From contig JACXUN010000019.1 in NCBI GenBank assembly GCA_014763905.1, positions 1 to 11,643 on the forward strand: a stretch of DNA of 11,643 nucleotides, given 5' to 3'. Shown one piece after another: positions 1 through 6,058 of this stretch. Origin of the DNA: Campylobacterales bacterium. GTDB lineage: Bacteria > Campylobacterota > Campylobacteria > Campylobacterales > Sulfurovaceae. A program made the translations under genes and the position numbers. Every line of letters starts with the position of its first letter. Within the stretch, counting starts at the first letter, position 1. The notes under the pieces were generated by a model that saw only the letters and a program-made list of their open reading frames with translations, did not search any database and was not told the origin of the DNA.

Positions 1-87
1 TTTTTGAATTAACTCGTTAGTCCCGCAAAAATTTGACTTTGCCTACAAAAAACCTCGTAAAGCTGTGACTATGATATCCCGTCGAAC
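1..87. other. intergenic stretch downstream of coaX
   Basis: All three rightward frames close within the first 20 bases, and no leftward gene start is visible, so this is non-coding. It holds a small inverted repeat, GCAAA at 25-29 and TTTGC at 38-42 with an 8-base loop. On the leftward strand a short T run follows GAGG at about 46-55. That could help end the coaX transcript, but no strong stem precedes the T run, so I do not call a terminator. The stretch feels like a dispersed intergenic repeat, but this cannot be shown from one copy. Confidence 0.4.
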
Positions 88-696
88 TCAGGTTAATACG
101 TTTCTTATGCCCTGAAAGATTAGCGTCTCATCAAAAATAGCCTGATTAAACAAAGTAGAAAGAAACTCCCCGTCACCACCCGAAATATAGAGCGGTTTAT
201 CACCTTGATGTTTCTCTATGAGCATTTTTATCGACGCGATTATACCATAGCTTATCCCATCTTTCGTTGTTTGCGGTAGGGTATTTAGGTCGATCTCCCG
301 ATTGAGTTCCGTCACCAACGCCGGAGAGATCGCCCCATACGCCTCTAAATACGCCCGAAGCCCCGGCAATAAGAATCCCCCCTGATAAATTCCATTTTCC
401 ATCACATCCACCGTAATCGCCGACCCCGCACTCACAAATATCCCATCACGATGCGACAAACACAACGCCCGACGATCAATCCCCATCGTATCATAGCTAT
501 TGGGCAACACCATTCTATCCGACACATCCGTCCAGTTTGCTAGGCTTTGAAGTTTGGATTTGAGCTGGTGTTTGACGGTGATGTAGTGGAGTTTTTGATT
601 GGCGTATTGGTCTATCGCTTCTTGATGGCTAAGGTGGATAACCTCCTTGCCGTTGTAGATATGGATTCGGGTGTTTCCTATGTCGGCATAGAGCAT
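88..696 (-). CDS. coaX: type III pantothenate kinase
   Basis: This enzyme phosphorylates pantothenate with ATP, the first step of coenzyme A synthesis in the cytoplasm. Counting from the chosen ATG, the 202-residue protein shows the family motifs in order: the N-terminal phosphate-binding motif DIGNTR (5-10, catalytic Asp5), GIDRR (72-76), GSAITVDV (91-98), GGFLLPGL (106-113) and ISGGDG (171-176). It is shorter than the usual ~250 residues, as is common in Campylobacterota. An upstream in-frame GTG at 720 exists, but the ATG at 696 has GGAAGG just upstream and begins exactly at the conserved motif. That ATG overlaps by one base the stop of the preceding broken regulator frame (TAATG), suggesting translational coupling. 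No closer promoter is evident, so transcription probably comes from the strong promoter at 984-1012. Confidence 0.93.
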   Translation of the reverse strand: MLYADIGNTRIHIYNGKEVIHLSHQEAIDQYANQKLHYITVKHQLKSKLQSLANWTDVSDRMVLPNSYDTMGIDRRALCLSHRDGIFVSAGSAITVDVMENGIYQGGFLLPGLRAYLEAYGAISPALVTELNREIDLNTLPQTTKDGISYGIIASIKMLIEKHQGDKPLYISGGDGEFLSTLFNQAIFDETLIFQGIRNVLT

Positions 697-938
697 TACG
701 ATGCCTTCCCAAAAACACACGCCACCCTCGTTCCCAAGCTCCAGCTTGGGAATGCATACCTGAGCTTATCCAGTCGAAAAAAGTTTTTCAGTCTATTCAA
801 ACACCCATAGGCATTCCCAACGAGGACGTTGGGAACGAGGGCAAAGTCGGCAATCTCTTTGGCATATCCTTCCCCATTGGTAAAAATATACTGCAATACC
901 CGTTCACGATTTTTGGAACCGAATAACTCTTCTAGCAT
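696..938 (-). pseudogene. winged-helix regulator remnant fused to repeat element
   Basis: The first 32 residues (MLEELFGS..., with GEGYAKEIADF at 22-32) resemble the N-terminus of small winged-helix DNA-binding proteins, usually about 90-110 residues, that open with a similar MLEELFGSK...RVL...EGYAREIA pattern. That match is from memory of the family. From position 841 leftward the frame runs through the 117-bp palindromic element, giving peptides such as ALVPNVLVGNA and AFPSWSLGTR that are translations of its hairpin ends. Only about 10 codons of non-element sequence follow before the TAA at 698-696. The recognition helix and wing are therefore missing. The ATG at 938 has no clear Shine-Dalgarno sequence. 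The 80-codon product is unlikely to bind DNA normally, though the open frame may still be translated into coaX. Confidence 0.7.
725..841. repeat. 117-bp palindromic non-coding element
   Basis: The ends, 725-755 and 811-841, form a 31-bp terminal inverted repeat that mismatches only near its centre. Each end also folds on itself: TTCCCAAGCT/AGCTTGGGAA around CC at 731-752, and TTCCCAACG/CGTTGGGAA around AGGA at 814-835. The interior contains a small stem GAAAAA/TTTTTC (776-789) flanked by CAGTC at 771-775 and 789-793. No transposase is encoded, and no convincing target duplication is seen (left flank GCCA, right flank CAAAG). The CGTTCCCA...TGGGAA(TGC) hairpin style is, as I recall, a very widespread dispersed repeat in bacterial genomes, of REP or MITE type. 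The class assignment is inference. It interrupts the small regulator gene. Confidence 0.75.
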
Positions 939-960
939 TTAAAAGCCTTTTATTGAGATT

Positions 961-997
961 CTATAACCTACTTAATTACCTATATTATAGGTTATAG
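961..997. promoter_or_regulatory. inverted-repeat operator candidate
   Basis: CTATAACCTA (961-970) and TAGGTTATAG (988-997) are perfect 10-base inverted copies separated by 17 bases. A second palindrome, ACCTATA-T-TATAGGT (978-992), overlaps the right arm and contains the -10 box at 984-989. The left arm falls just downstream of the expected transcription start. Three related half-sites around a -10 box are what an autoregulated winged-helix repressor would leave. The binding protein is inferred to be the now broken regulator. Confidence 0.5.
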
Positions 998-1012
998 ATT
1001 ATTTTTTGTCAA
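984..1012 (-). promoter_or_regulatory. consensus sigma-70 promoter
   Basis: On the leftward strand TTGACA (1012-1007) and TATAAT (989-984) match both consensus boxes exactly with the ideal 17-base spacing. The -35 box overlaps the TGA stop of the ATPase gene (1011-1009). Transcription would start near 977, about 39 bases before the regulator ATG at 938, and run on into coaX. Confidence 0.75.
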
Positions 1013-2193
1013 TACAAAAACCCAAACAACCAAAGTGGAATCTTATTACCACTGCCCACCTCGATATCATCAGCCACCACAAAAGAGTTAGGGATATCTT
1101 TGATCTGTTTGAAGCTTTTGTTTTTACCACCAATCTCAAACAGATACTTGTGATCGATCCAAAAATCCCCTTTTTTAGGAATAGTGAGGGTATGTTCAAA
1201 ATGCATACTCATAAAAAACACCTCCCGAATCGTGCCGATTTGAGCTTCATCACAGTAACCATAGTGCAGATTAGTATTGTTTAAGTATATCTTTTCGGGT
1301 TTACTGAAGATATTATCACCTCGTGAAGAGGAGCGTATGAGTTTCAAAATCTTTGCTTTGTGCAGATAGTCCAGATAGCGATAGAGGCTTCGATAATCCT
1401 CCCCCATCTCCATTTTGGCAAGAAGTTCTTTGATATTTGGGATATAGGGGTGAGACTCACAGACAAGCCGTATGAGCTTTTTTAGATTGTTGATATTTTG
1501 ATACTCTATCGCAAAAATGGAGGGGATATCTATCTCTAACACAGCATTGATCGTCTCGTTTAACTTGATAAGATAGTGCGATTTTTTATCAAAATAGAAG
1601 GGGTAATATCCATGCTTTAGATACTCTCTAAATAGCAGTGTTTGGTTAAACTTATTCCCTAGTTCATAGGCGATATCGATATGATTTTCTACAATCTCTT
1701 CCAGTGAAAATACGGGCAGTTCTATTCCCTCTTCTAACTCGACAAACTCCCGAAAACTCATCCCCTCTACTTCATAAATCACGGCTCTGCGACTCAAATC
1801 TGCTTTGGCGTTATCAATTTTCAAAGCACTGCTGCCACTAAAGATAACCGTTAAATCCAAAAAGTCATATATCTTTTTGAGTTCAAGTTCAAAGTTGGGA
1901 TATTTATGTATCTCATCAATAATAAGCAACTCGCCATTCTCTTTTTGAAATGCCAACGCCAACTCAAAGAGTGAATCTATCTTGACAGAGTCAGCACTCA
2001 CATAGAGCTTTTTTGAGAGTGGAAGTTTGGATTCATTGAGATATTGGAGTAAAAAAGTTGTCTTTCCCACTCCCCTAGCTCCGATAATACCGGTCATCTT
2101 TCCAAAATCAATTTTGTCAAAAAAGTATCTTTTGTACTTAATCCTATTTTTTTTTAGGAGAATTTGCTGTAGGTCTCTTATGGGTGAGAGCAT
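1009..2193 (-). CDS. AAA ATPase, AAA_14/DUF4143 type
   Basis: This is a 394-residue P-loop ATPase of a family spread sporadically through bacteria and archaea, without an agreed function. From the chosen ATG it has a Walker A motif GARGVGKTT (38-46), a Walker B LLIIDE (89-94) followed by IHKYPNFE, and a sensor-1 like VIFSGSSAL (117-124). The typical family segment DLSRRAVIYEVEGMSFREF comes next. The C-terminal EIGGKNKSFKQIK...VADDIE...NKIPLWLFGFLY pattern is that of the DUF4143 domain, whose fold resembles a nuclease although activity is unproven. An ATG at 2214 would add seven residues but lies about three bases from the predicted transcription start and has no ribosome site. The ATG at 2193 follows AAAGGAAAACA. 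The gene is visibly more AT-rich than its neighbours (23/60 G+C in 1441-1500 against 29/60 in dnaX at 3601-3660), suggesting acquisition. Confidence 0.85.
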   Translation of the reverse strand: MLSPIRDLQQILLKKNRIKYKRYFFDKIDFGKMTGIIGARGVGKTTFLLQYLNESKLPLSKKLYVSADSVKIDSLFELALAFQKENGELLIIDEIHKYPNFELELKKIYDFLDLTVIFSGSSALKIDNAKADLSRRAVIYEVEGMSFREFVELEEGIELPVFSLEEIVENHIDIAYELGNKFNQTLLFREYLKHGYYPFYFDKKSHYLIKLNETINAVLEIDIPSIFAIEYQNINNLKKLIRLVCESHPYIPNIKELLAKMEMGEDYRSLYRYLDYLHKAKILKLIRSSSRGDNIFSKPEKIYLNNTNLHYGYCDEAQIGTIREVFFMSMHFEHTLTIPKKGDFWIDHKYLFEIGGKNKSFKQIKDIPNSFVVADDIEVGSGNKIPLWLFGFLY

Positions 2194-2223
2194 TGTTTTC
2201 CTTTTGAGTGACATATCAATTAT

Positions 2224-2252
2224 ATTCTATCTATATTTGATACACAAGTCAA
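2224..2252 (-). promoter_or_regulatory. promoter of the AAA ATPase gene
   Basis: On the leftward strand TTGACT (2252-2247) and TAGAAT (2229-2224) are separated by 17 bases, each one or two changes from consensus. The start would be near 2217, giving a leader of about 24 bases to the ATG at 2193. A 6-bp inverted repeat, TATCAG/CTGATA (2256-2261 and 2269-2274), lies just upstream. It could be an operator or a weak end signal for dnaX. Confidence 0.55.
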
Positions 2253-2320
2253 ATTTATCAGAATAAAACTGATATTAAAGTATAGTTTTTAGATTATTAA
2301 TATGATTTTAACAACCACCC

Positions 2321-4072
2321 CTAATTCTTCCGCTTCACCCGAACCTTCTTAGGGTCAAACAGCTCCAATGCCTTAGCCACCATCGGTTCATCCAAAATCG
2401 TCCGTTCATCTTTCTCTTTGGCTGCCTCTACCCCATCATGATCGGGAGCAATGCAGGAGCTTTTCATTGGGGCGTCCTCTTCTTGTACGTGAGGTCTAGG
2501 AATATCTTGACCCAGTACCTCATCTTCGATCATTGAGACAGGTTCATCCGCAGGAAAATCGTCAGAACTCTCCTGCTGTGGTAACTCTACAGGAGAGGGT
2601 AACTCCTTGGCGATATTTTTGATCTTGGTCTCAAAGCCGAAGATCTCTTGGACAAACATACGGATGAGTCCCCAGTGGTTCATGAGCATCTTTTTATGCT
2701 CACCGCTGGCAGTTGATTCCCATGTCAATTGATAATCTTCAAAAGAGTTATAGGTGATATTGTCCTCAAAAACTTGACCCAATTCATAATTACGATCGTA
2801 GAGTTTGGCGACCAATGCTTCAAAGAGCTTCGCATTTGGATCAATCGGTTTCGGTGCTTCTTCAACCACCGGTTCTGGAATCGGTTCGGGTGTTACCTCT
2901 TCTTGAATCGGCTCGGGTTCGACTTTTGGTATTTCTACTTTTGATACTTCAACTTGCGATGTTTCTATTTTAGATGGTTCTTTGACCGATGCGGGAGTGA
3001 TCGCTACGCCGCTGAGTTCTTTTTCCAAAGTACGAATCATTCCGTCGATATCTTGAATCTGCAACGCTTCCATCATTTTGAACAGTGTTAACGACAATAC
3101 AAACTCTCCATTGGAACCGATCGCCAAGAGACTTTTGGCTTCGGCAAGAATTCTAAAAAATCGATCGATAATCATCGGAGTAATCTTGTGCGAACCACCA
3201 AGCAGCTGCTCTTTGAGATAGAGCATCAACTCATCGATAATCATCTCAGATTCAAACTCACTTGCGGTCTCGATAAAGGCTAATATCGCCTTTTGATCCT
3301 TGATCATAATGTTATCGATTAGATTCTCCAGCAGTGAAGGTTCGATAATCCCCAACATATTGGTCACAGTAGCGATATCAATAAAGTTTTTGGAATAGAC
3401 AATCGCCTGATCCAATAGCGTCAATGAATCTCGAACACTTCCCGCTCCCGAACGGGCGATGATATCGATCGCCTCTTTTTCATATCCTACCCCTTCGAGA
3501 TTGAGGATATGCTCCAGATGGTGTGCCAATACCGGCTGTGAAATCTTTTTGAAACGAAAATGCTGCGTACGGCTCAAAATGGTTGCCGGGAGTTTCAGCG
3601 GATCGGTGGTCGCCAAGATAAATTTGACAAAATCCGGCGGCTCTTCCAGTGTTTTGAGCAGGGCATTAAACGCCTCTTTGGTGAGCATATGCACCTCATC
3701 GATAATAAATATCTTGTACCGTGCCGTTGCCGGTTTGTATTTGGTATGCTCGATCAGTTCACGGACATCATCAATCTTACGATTGGATGCGGCATCCATT
3801 TCGATGATATCCATATGCCGTGATTCGGCTGCCATCACACAGTGGTTGCAGACTCCGCAGGGATGAGCAGTTGTTCCTTTTTCGCAGAGGAGAGCTTTGG
3901 CAAAGATACGTGCCGTTGAGGTTTTTCCGCTTCCTCTAAGACCGGAAAAGAGGTAGGCATGAGAGAGACGCTGACTCTCTAATGCGAGGCTCAATGTCTG
4001 AGAGACCGCTTCCTGACCGATCAGATCATCAAAGGTGGCGGGGCGATACTTTCGTGCTAAGGCTAATGACAC
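2321..4072 (-). CDS. dnaX: DNA polymerase III subunit gamma/tau
   Basis: This is the clamp-loader ATPase of the replicative polymerase. The 583-residue protein starts with the conserved LARKYRP. It carries Walker A GLRGSGKT (44-51), the zinc cysteines C63, C72, C75 and C78 in the standard C-x8-C-x2-C-x2-C spacing, Walker B FIIDEVH (122-128), LLKTLEEPP (138-146), sensor 1 ATT (154-156), SRT with the arginine finger R168, and sensor 2 GSVRDS (211-216). Residues about 360-412 form an acidic, proline-rich linker with repeated VE/KVE and PEPI units. The C-terminal part is a tau-like region unlike that of E. coli. The start is a GTG preceded by AAGGAG five bases upstream (4083-4078). No A AAA AAG slippery heptamer is seen in frame, so a separate gamma form by the E. 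coli mechanism is not predicted. Confidence 0.97.
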   Translation of the reverse strand: MSLALARKYRPATFDDLIGQEAVSQTLSLALESQRLSHAYLFSGLRGSGKTSTARIFAKALLCEKGTTAHPCGVCNHCVMAAESRHMDIIEMDAASNRKIDDVRELIEHTKYKPATARYKIFIIDEVHMLTKEAFNALLKTLEEPPDFVKFILATTDPLKLPATILSRTQHFRFKKISQPVLAHHLEHILNLEGVGYEKEAIDIIARSGAGSVRDSLTLLDQAIVYSKNFIDIATVTNMLGIIEPSLLENLIDNIMIKDQKAILAFIETASEFESEMIIDELMLYLKEQLLGGSHKITPMIIDRFFRILAEAKSLLAIGSNGEFVLSLTLFKMMEALQIQDIDGMIRTLEKELSGVAITPASVKEPSKIETSQVEVSKVEIPKVEPEPIQEEVTPEPIPEPVVEEAPKPIDPNAKLFEALVAKLYDRNYELGQVFEDNITYNSFEDYQLTWESTASGEHKKMLMNHWGLIRMFVQEIFGFETKIKNIAKELPSPVELPQQESSDDFPADEPVSMIEDEVLGQDIPRPHVQEEDAPMKSSCIAPDHDGVEAAKEKDERTILDEPMVAKALELFDPKKVRVKRKN

Positions 4073-4165
4073 AACAACTCCTTCATTCCAATAACAAATA
4101 CTAATATTATAGTCAAATCTCTCTTGTGATATAATTGGTCAAATTTTTTTTTAGGAGTTTGGATC
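4073..4165. promoter_or_regulatory. divergent promoter region dnaX / metallopeptidase
   Basis: Rightward, TGATATAAT (4127-4135) is an extended -10 box for the metallopeptidase, with only a poor -35. AGGAG (4153-4157) lies eight bases before its ATG. Leftward, TATAAT (4111-4106) is the best -10 for dnaX, again without a good -35. The heptamer GTCAAAT occurs twice in the same orientation (4112-4118 and 4138-4144), 26 bases apart and flanking the rightward -10. It may be chance in so AT-rich a stretch. Confidence 0.55.
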
Positions 4166-5047
4166 ATGAGATGGGAAGATCGAGAAGAGAGTCGAAATGT
4201 CGAAGATAGACGAGGAAGCAGCAGCGGTGGCGGGAGCCGTGGAATGCCATCGCTGAGTACCCTTATGTTCTTTTGGCCGATTATTCAGCGACTTTTAGGC
4301 ACCAAGTTTGGCTGGTTGATTATCGGGGTGGGAGCCGTACTCTACTTCTCGGGATATAATCCGATGGGCAGCTTCATCGGCGGTAGTTCTACTCCGGTAA
4401 ATCAAAAAGCCGATGACCGACAAGCCAAATTTATCAAAACCGTTTTAGGGGATACCGAAGCGGTCTGGAAAGAGATATTTAAACAATACGGAGCCACCTA
4501 TCATGAACCGACCATGGTACTCTACCGTGGTTCGACACAGAGTGGATGTGGTCACGCTTCGGCTCAGATGGGACCGTTTTATTGTCCGGCCGATCAGAAG
4601 GTCTATATCGATCTCGGATTCTTTGACGAACTCAAAAATCGACACGGAGCCGCCGGCGATTTTGCCCAAGCGTATGTCTTAGCCCATGAGATCGGACACC
4701 ATATCCAAAACATGGAAGGAACCCTCACCAAAGTCCAACAAATGAAACAGCAGGCGATGAGTGAAAAAGGAGAAAACCAACTCCAAGTTCGTGTCGAACT
4801 TCAAGCCGACTGCTATGCCGGAGTCTGGGCTCACCATGCCCACAAACAATTCAATATCCTAGAACAAGGGGATGTCGAAGAGGCACTCCGTGCAGCATCA
4901 GCGATTGGAGACGATACCCTGCAAAAACAGTCACAAGGATTTGTAGTTCCCGATGCTTTTACACATGGTAGCTCAACCCAGCGAGTGGAGTGGTTTAGAA
5001 AGGGAATTAACAGCGGCGATATTCGCAGCTGTGATACAGGGATTTAG
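4166..5047 (+). CDS. ypfJ: neutral zinc metallopeptidase, YpfJ family
   Basis: This 293-residue protein has the layout of the YpfJ-type zinc metallopeptidases (E. coli YpfJ is about the same length), whose substrates are not well established. The N-terminus MRWEDREESRNVEDRRG is the family signature and precedes a Gly/Ser patch. A hydrophobic stretch at about 45-64 (FGWLIIGVGAVLYF) should anchor it in the inner membrane, with the catalytic part probably outside the cytoplasm. The zinc site is HEIGH (174-178, catalytic Glu175), with Glu211 of ELQADCYAGVWA as the likely third ligand. C128 and C140 flank the conserved SAQMGPFYCP segment and may pair. The start is supported by AGGAG eight bases upstream. 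It is transcribed alone, divergent from dnaX and convergent with the thioredoxin-like gene. Confidence 0.9.
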   Translation: MRWEDREESRNVEDRRGSSSGGGSRGMPSLSTLMFFWPIIQRLLGTKFGWLIIGVGAVLYFSGYNPMGSFIGGSSTPVNQKADDRQAKFIKTVLGDTEAVWKEIFKQYGATYHEPTMVLYRGSTQSGCGHASAQMGPFYCPADQKVYIDLGFFDELKNRHGAAGDFAQAYVLAHEIGHHIQNMEGTLTKVQQMKQQAMSEKGENQLQVRVELQADCYAGVWAHHAHKQFNILEQGDVEEALRAASAIGDDTLQKQSQGFVVPDAFTHGSSTQRVEWFRKGINSGDIRSCDTGI

Positions 5048-5157
5048 GAGCCGAGAGTTTATTCTCGGTAGTTTACACTTTGCCCCGAAAAAACATTGAG
5101 CAAGGCTAAAGCCATCGATTCCTGAGCATAAACTACTTTTCAAAGATGATGTGCTTC
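5048..5157. terminator. folded convergent intergenic region
   Basis: This gap separates two convergent genes. CCGAGA/TCTCGG (5051-5056 and 5063-5068, six-base loop) starts three bases after the metallopeptidase stop and probably ends that transcript, though no long T run follows. A longer-range pair, GTAGTTTA (5068-5075) with TAAACTAC (5129-5136), encloses a GGCT/AGCC hairpin (5104-5113) and two direct copies of TGAGCA. For the leftward transcript, GGCTTTAGCC followed after about 10 bases by TTTTTT (5092-5087) may act as a weak terminator. The stretch could also be a copy of a dispersed repeat. Confidence 0.5.
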
Positions 5158-5907
5158 CTAGATTTTAGATTTAGCGTACGCCACCCACTGCAAAAAGTCA
5201 CTCGGTTCAAAATACCCTTCTGCAACTGCCAGTTCCGACATATCCGAATTCATAAAATAGACGGTAGGCACACTGCTTGGATTGATTCCGTACGCTTTGG
5301 CATTCTCATCACCTTTTGAGACCTTGACCCAAACAAAGTTGCTCAATGCACTCATCACTTTGGCATTGGCTAGCGTATTTGTCTCTAAAAGCTTTGAGTA
5401 TTTTGATCGGGATGAACCGACAAATACCATAATCTGTTTCCCACTTTGTGCAGCATAGTCCATTGCTGAAGCGATATCATACATCCATTTGTCACGTTTT
5501 GGATGGGTCGATTTATGAGGTGTATTTTTAGTCATCCCCAATTTATTTCGCGTATCGGTTACCCATTTGTTAAAATCTGCCGGTTCCAAATACCCCTCAA
5601 CACTGTTAACGATTCTAAATTTCGGCGAAACAAAGAAAATCGTCGGAGCATAATGTACGGCGGGCAAATAGTGCTGAGCCTCGCTATCCTCTTTATCAAT
5701 CTGTTTAAACAGAAATCCGTTCAGATTCTGTTTCACCGCCCCATTTGAAAGTGTATTGGTTTTCATTTTGGTACAAAATTTGCACGACTCCGATGTCACC
5801 ATTACCATCAACGGTTTCTGTTCTTTTTTTGCTTGAAGCAGTGAATCTTTTAGCTCTCCCGATAAGAGCAATGCCGGTAAACAGAGTAACCCTATAAGTT
5901 TTTTCAT
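5158..5907 (-). CDS. secreted tandem thioredoxin-fold protein
   Basis: The 249-residue protein starts with a signal peptide (MKKLIGLLCLPALLLSG), so it should act in the periplasm. Residues about 20-125 form a thioredoxin-like domain with the redox motif C42-K-F-C45 and the usual cis-proline before a strand (APTIFF, P88). Residues about 140-249 repeat the same fold, with aligned landmarks MVMV/MVFV, TNTL/TNTL, APTIFF/VPTVYF and EGYLEPADF/EGYFEPSDF. In the second copy both active-site cysteines are serines (S168 and S171 of SKYS), so it cannot do dithiol chemistry and may bind a partner instead. The ATG at 5907 has AAGGAA six bases upstream. An upstream in-frame TTG at 5925 would spoil the signal peptide. 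The closest known relatives are thioredoxin_2/SoxW-like proteins; the exact family is not certain. Confidence 0.82.
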   Translation of the reverse strand: MKKLIGLLCLPALLLSGELKDSLLQAKKEQKPLMVMVTSESCKFCTKMKTNTLSNGAVKQNLNGFLFKQIDKEDSEAQHYLPAVHYAPTIFFVSPKFRIVNSVEGYLEPADFNKWVTDTRNKLGMTKNTPHKSTHPKRDKWMYDIASAMDYAAQSGKQIMVFVGSSRSKYSKLLETNTLANAKVMSALSNFVWVKVSKGDENAKAYGINPSSVPTVYFMNSDMSELAVAEGYFEPSDFLQWVAYAKSKI

Positions 5908-6058
5908 GGACTGTTCCTTTCCCAAGTTAGAATGTGACAGTTTAGTATCTTTTTTTTAAAAAAAGAATTAATATTTTTAAATCCTTTTTTTTATTTTATG
6001 TTAAACTAATGTAAGTTTATGTATTATTTAATGAATTATTACTATAAGGAGAAATTCA
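5908..6058. promoter_or_regulatory. AT-rich divergent promoter region
   Basis: This stretch between two divergent secreted-protein genes is nearly all A/T, with a run of eight T then seven A (5950-5964) and a second T run near 5984-5992. These look like UP-element or curved DNA. Rightward, TATTAT (6022-6027) is the best -10, with TGTTAA (5999-6004) as a poor -35 at 17 bases. AAGGAG (6046-6051) gives a strong ribosome site seven bases before the ATG at 6059. No convincing leftward promoter stands out. Confidence 0.45.

Noticed and set aside
547..810. Rightward open frame of 87 codons overlapping coaX and the palindromic element
   Set aside because: It lies antisense to the conserved coaX motifs and runs into the element; no ribosome site and no family resemblance.
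3459..3866. Rightward 135-codon frame inside dnaX
   Set aside because: It is antisense to the Walker and sensor motifs of dnaX; a shadow frame.
2321..4072. Programmed frameshift in dnaX producing a gamma form
   Set aside because: No A AAA AAG heptamer in frame. The coding-strand A runs are five long at most (for example CAT AAA AAG), and the single six-T run is not in a slippery arrangement.
4073..4165. Small SRP RNA next to dnaX, as in some other bacteria
   Set aside because: The spacer is only 93 bases of promoter-like AT-rich DNA and lacks the conserved SRP core. The other flank of dnaX (2215-2320) also lacks it.
5949..5965. T8A7 palindrome between the two secreted-protein genes as a terminator
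   Set aside because: A pure A/T stem without a loop between two divergent starts has nothing to terminate; it more likely acts as a curved or UP-like promoter tract.
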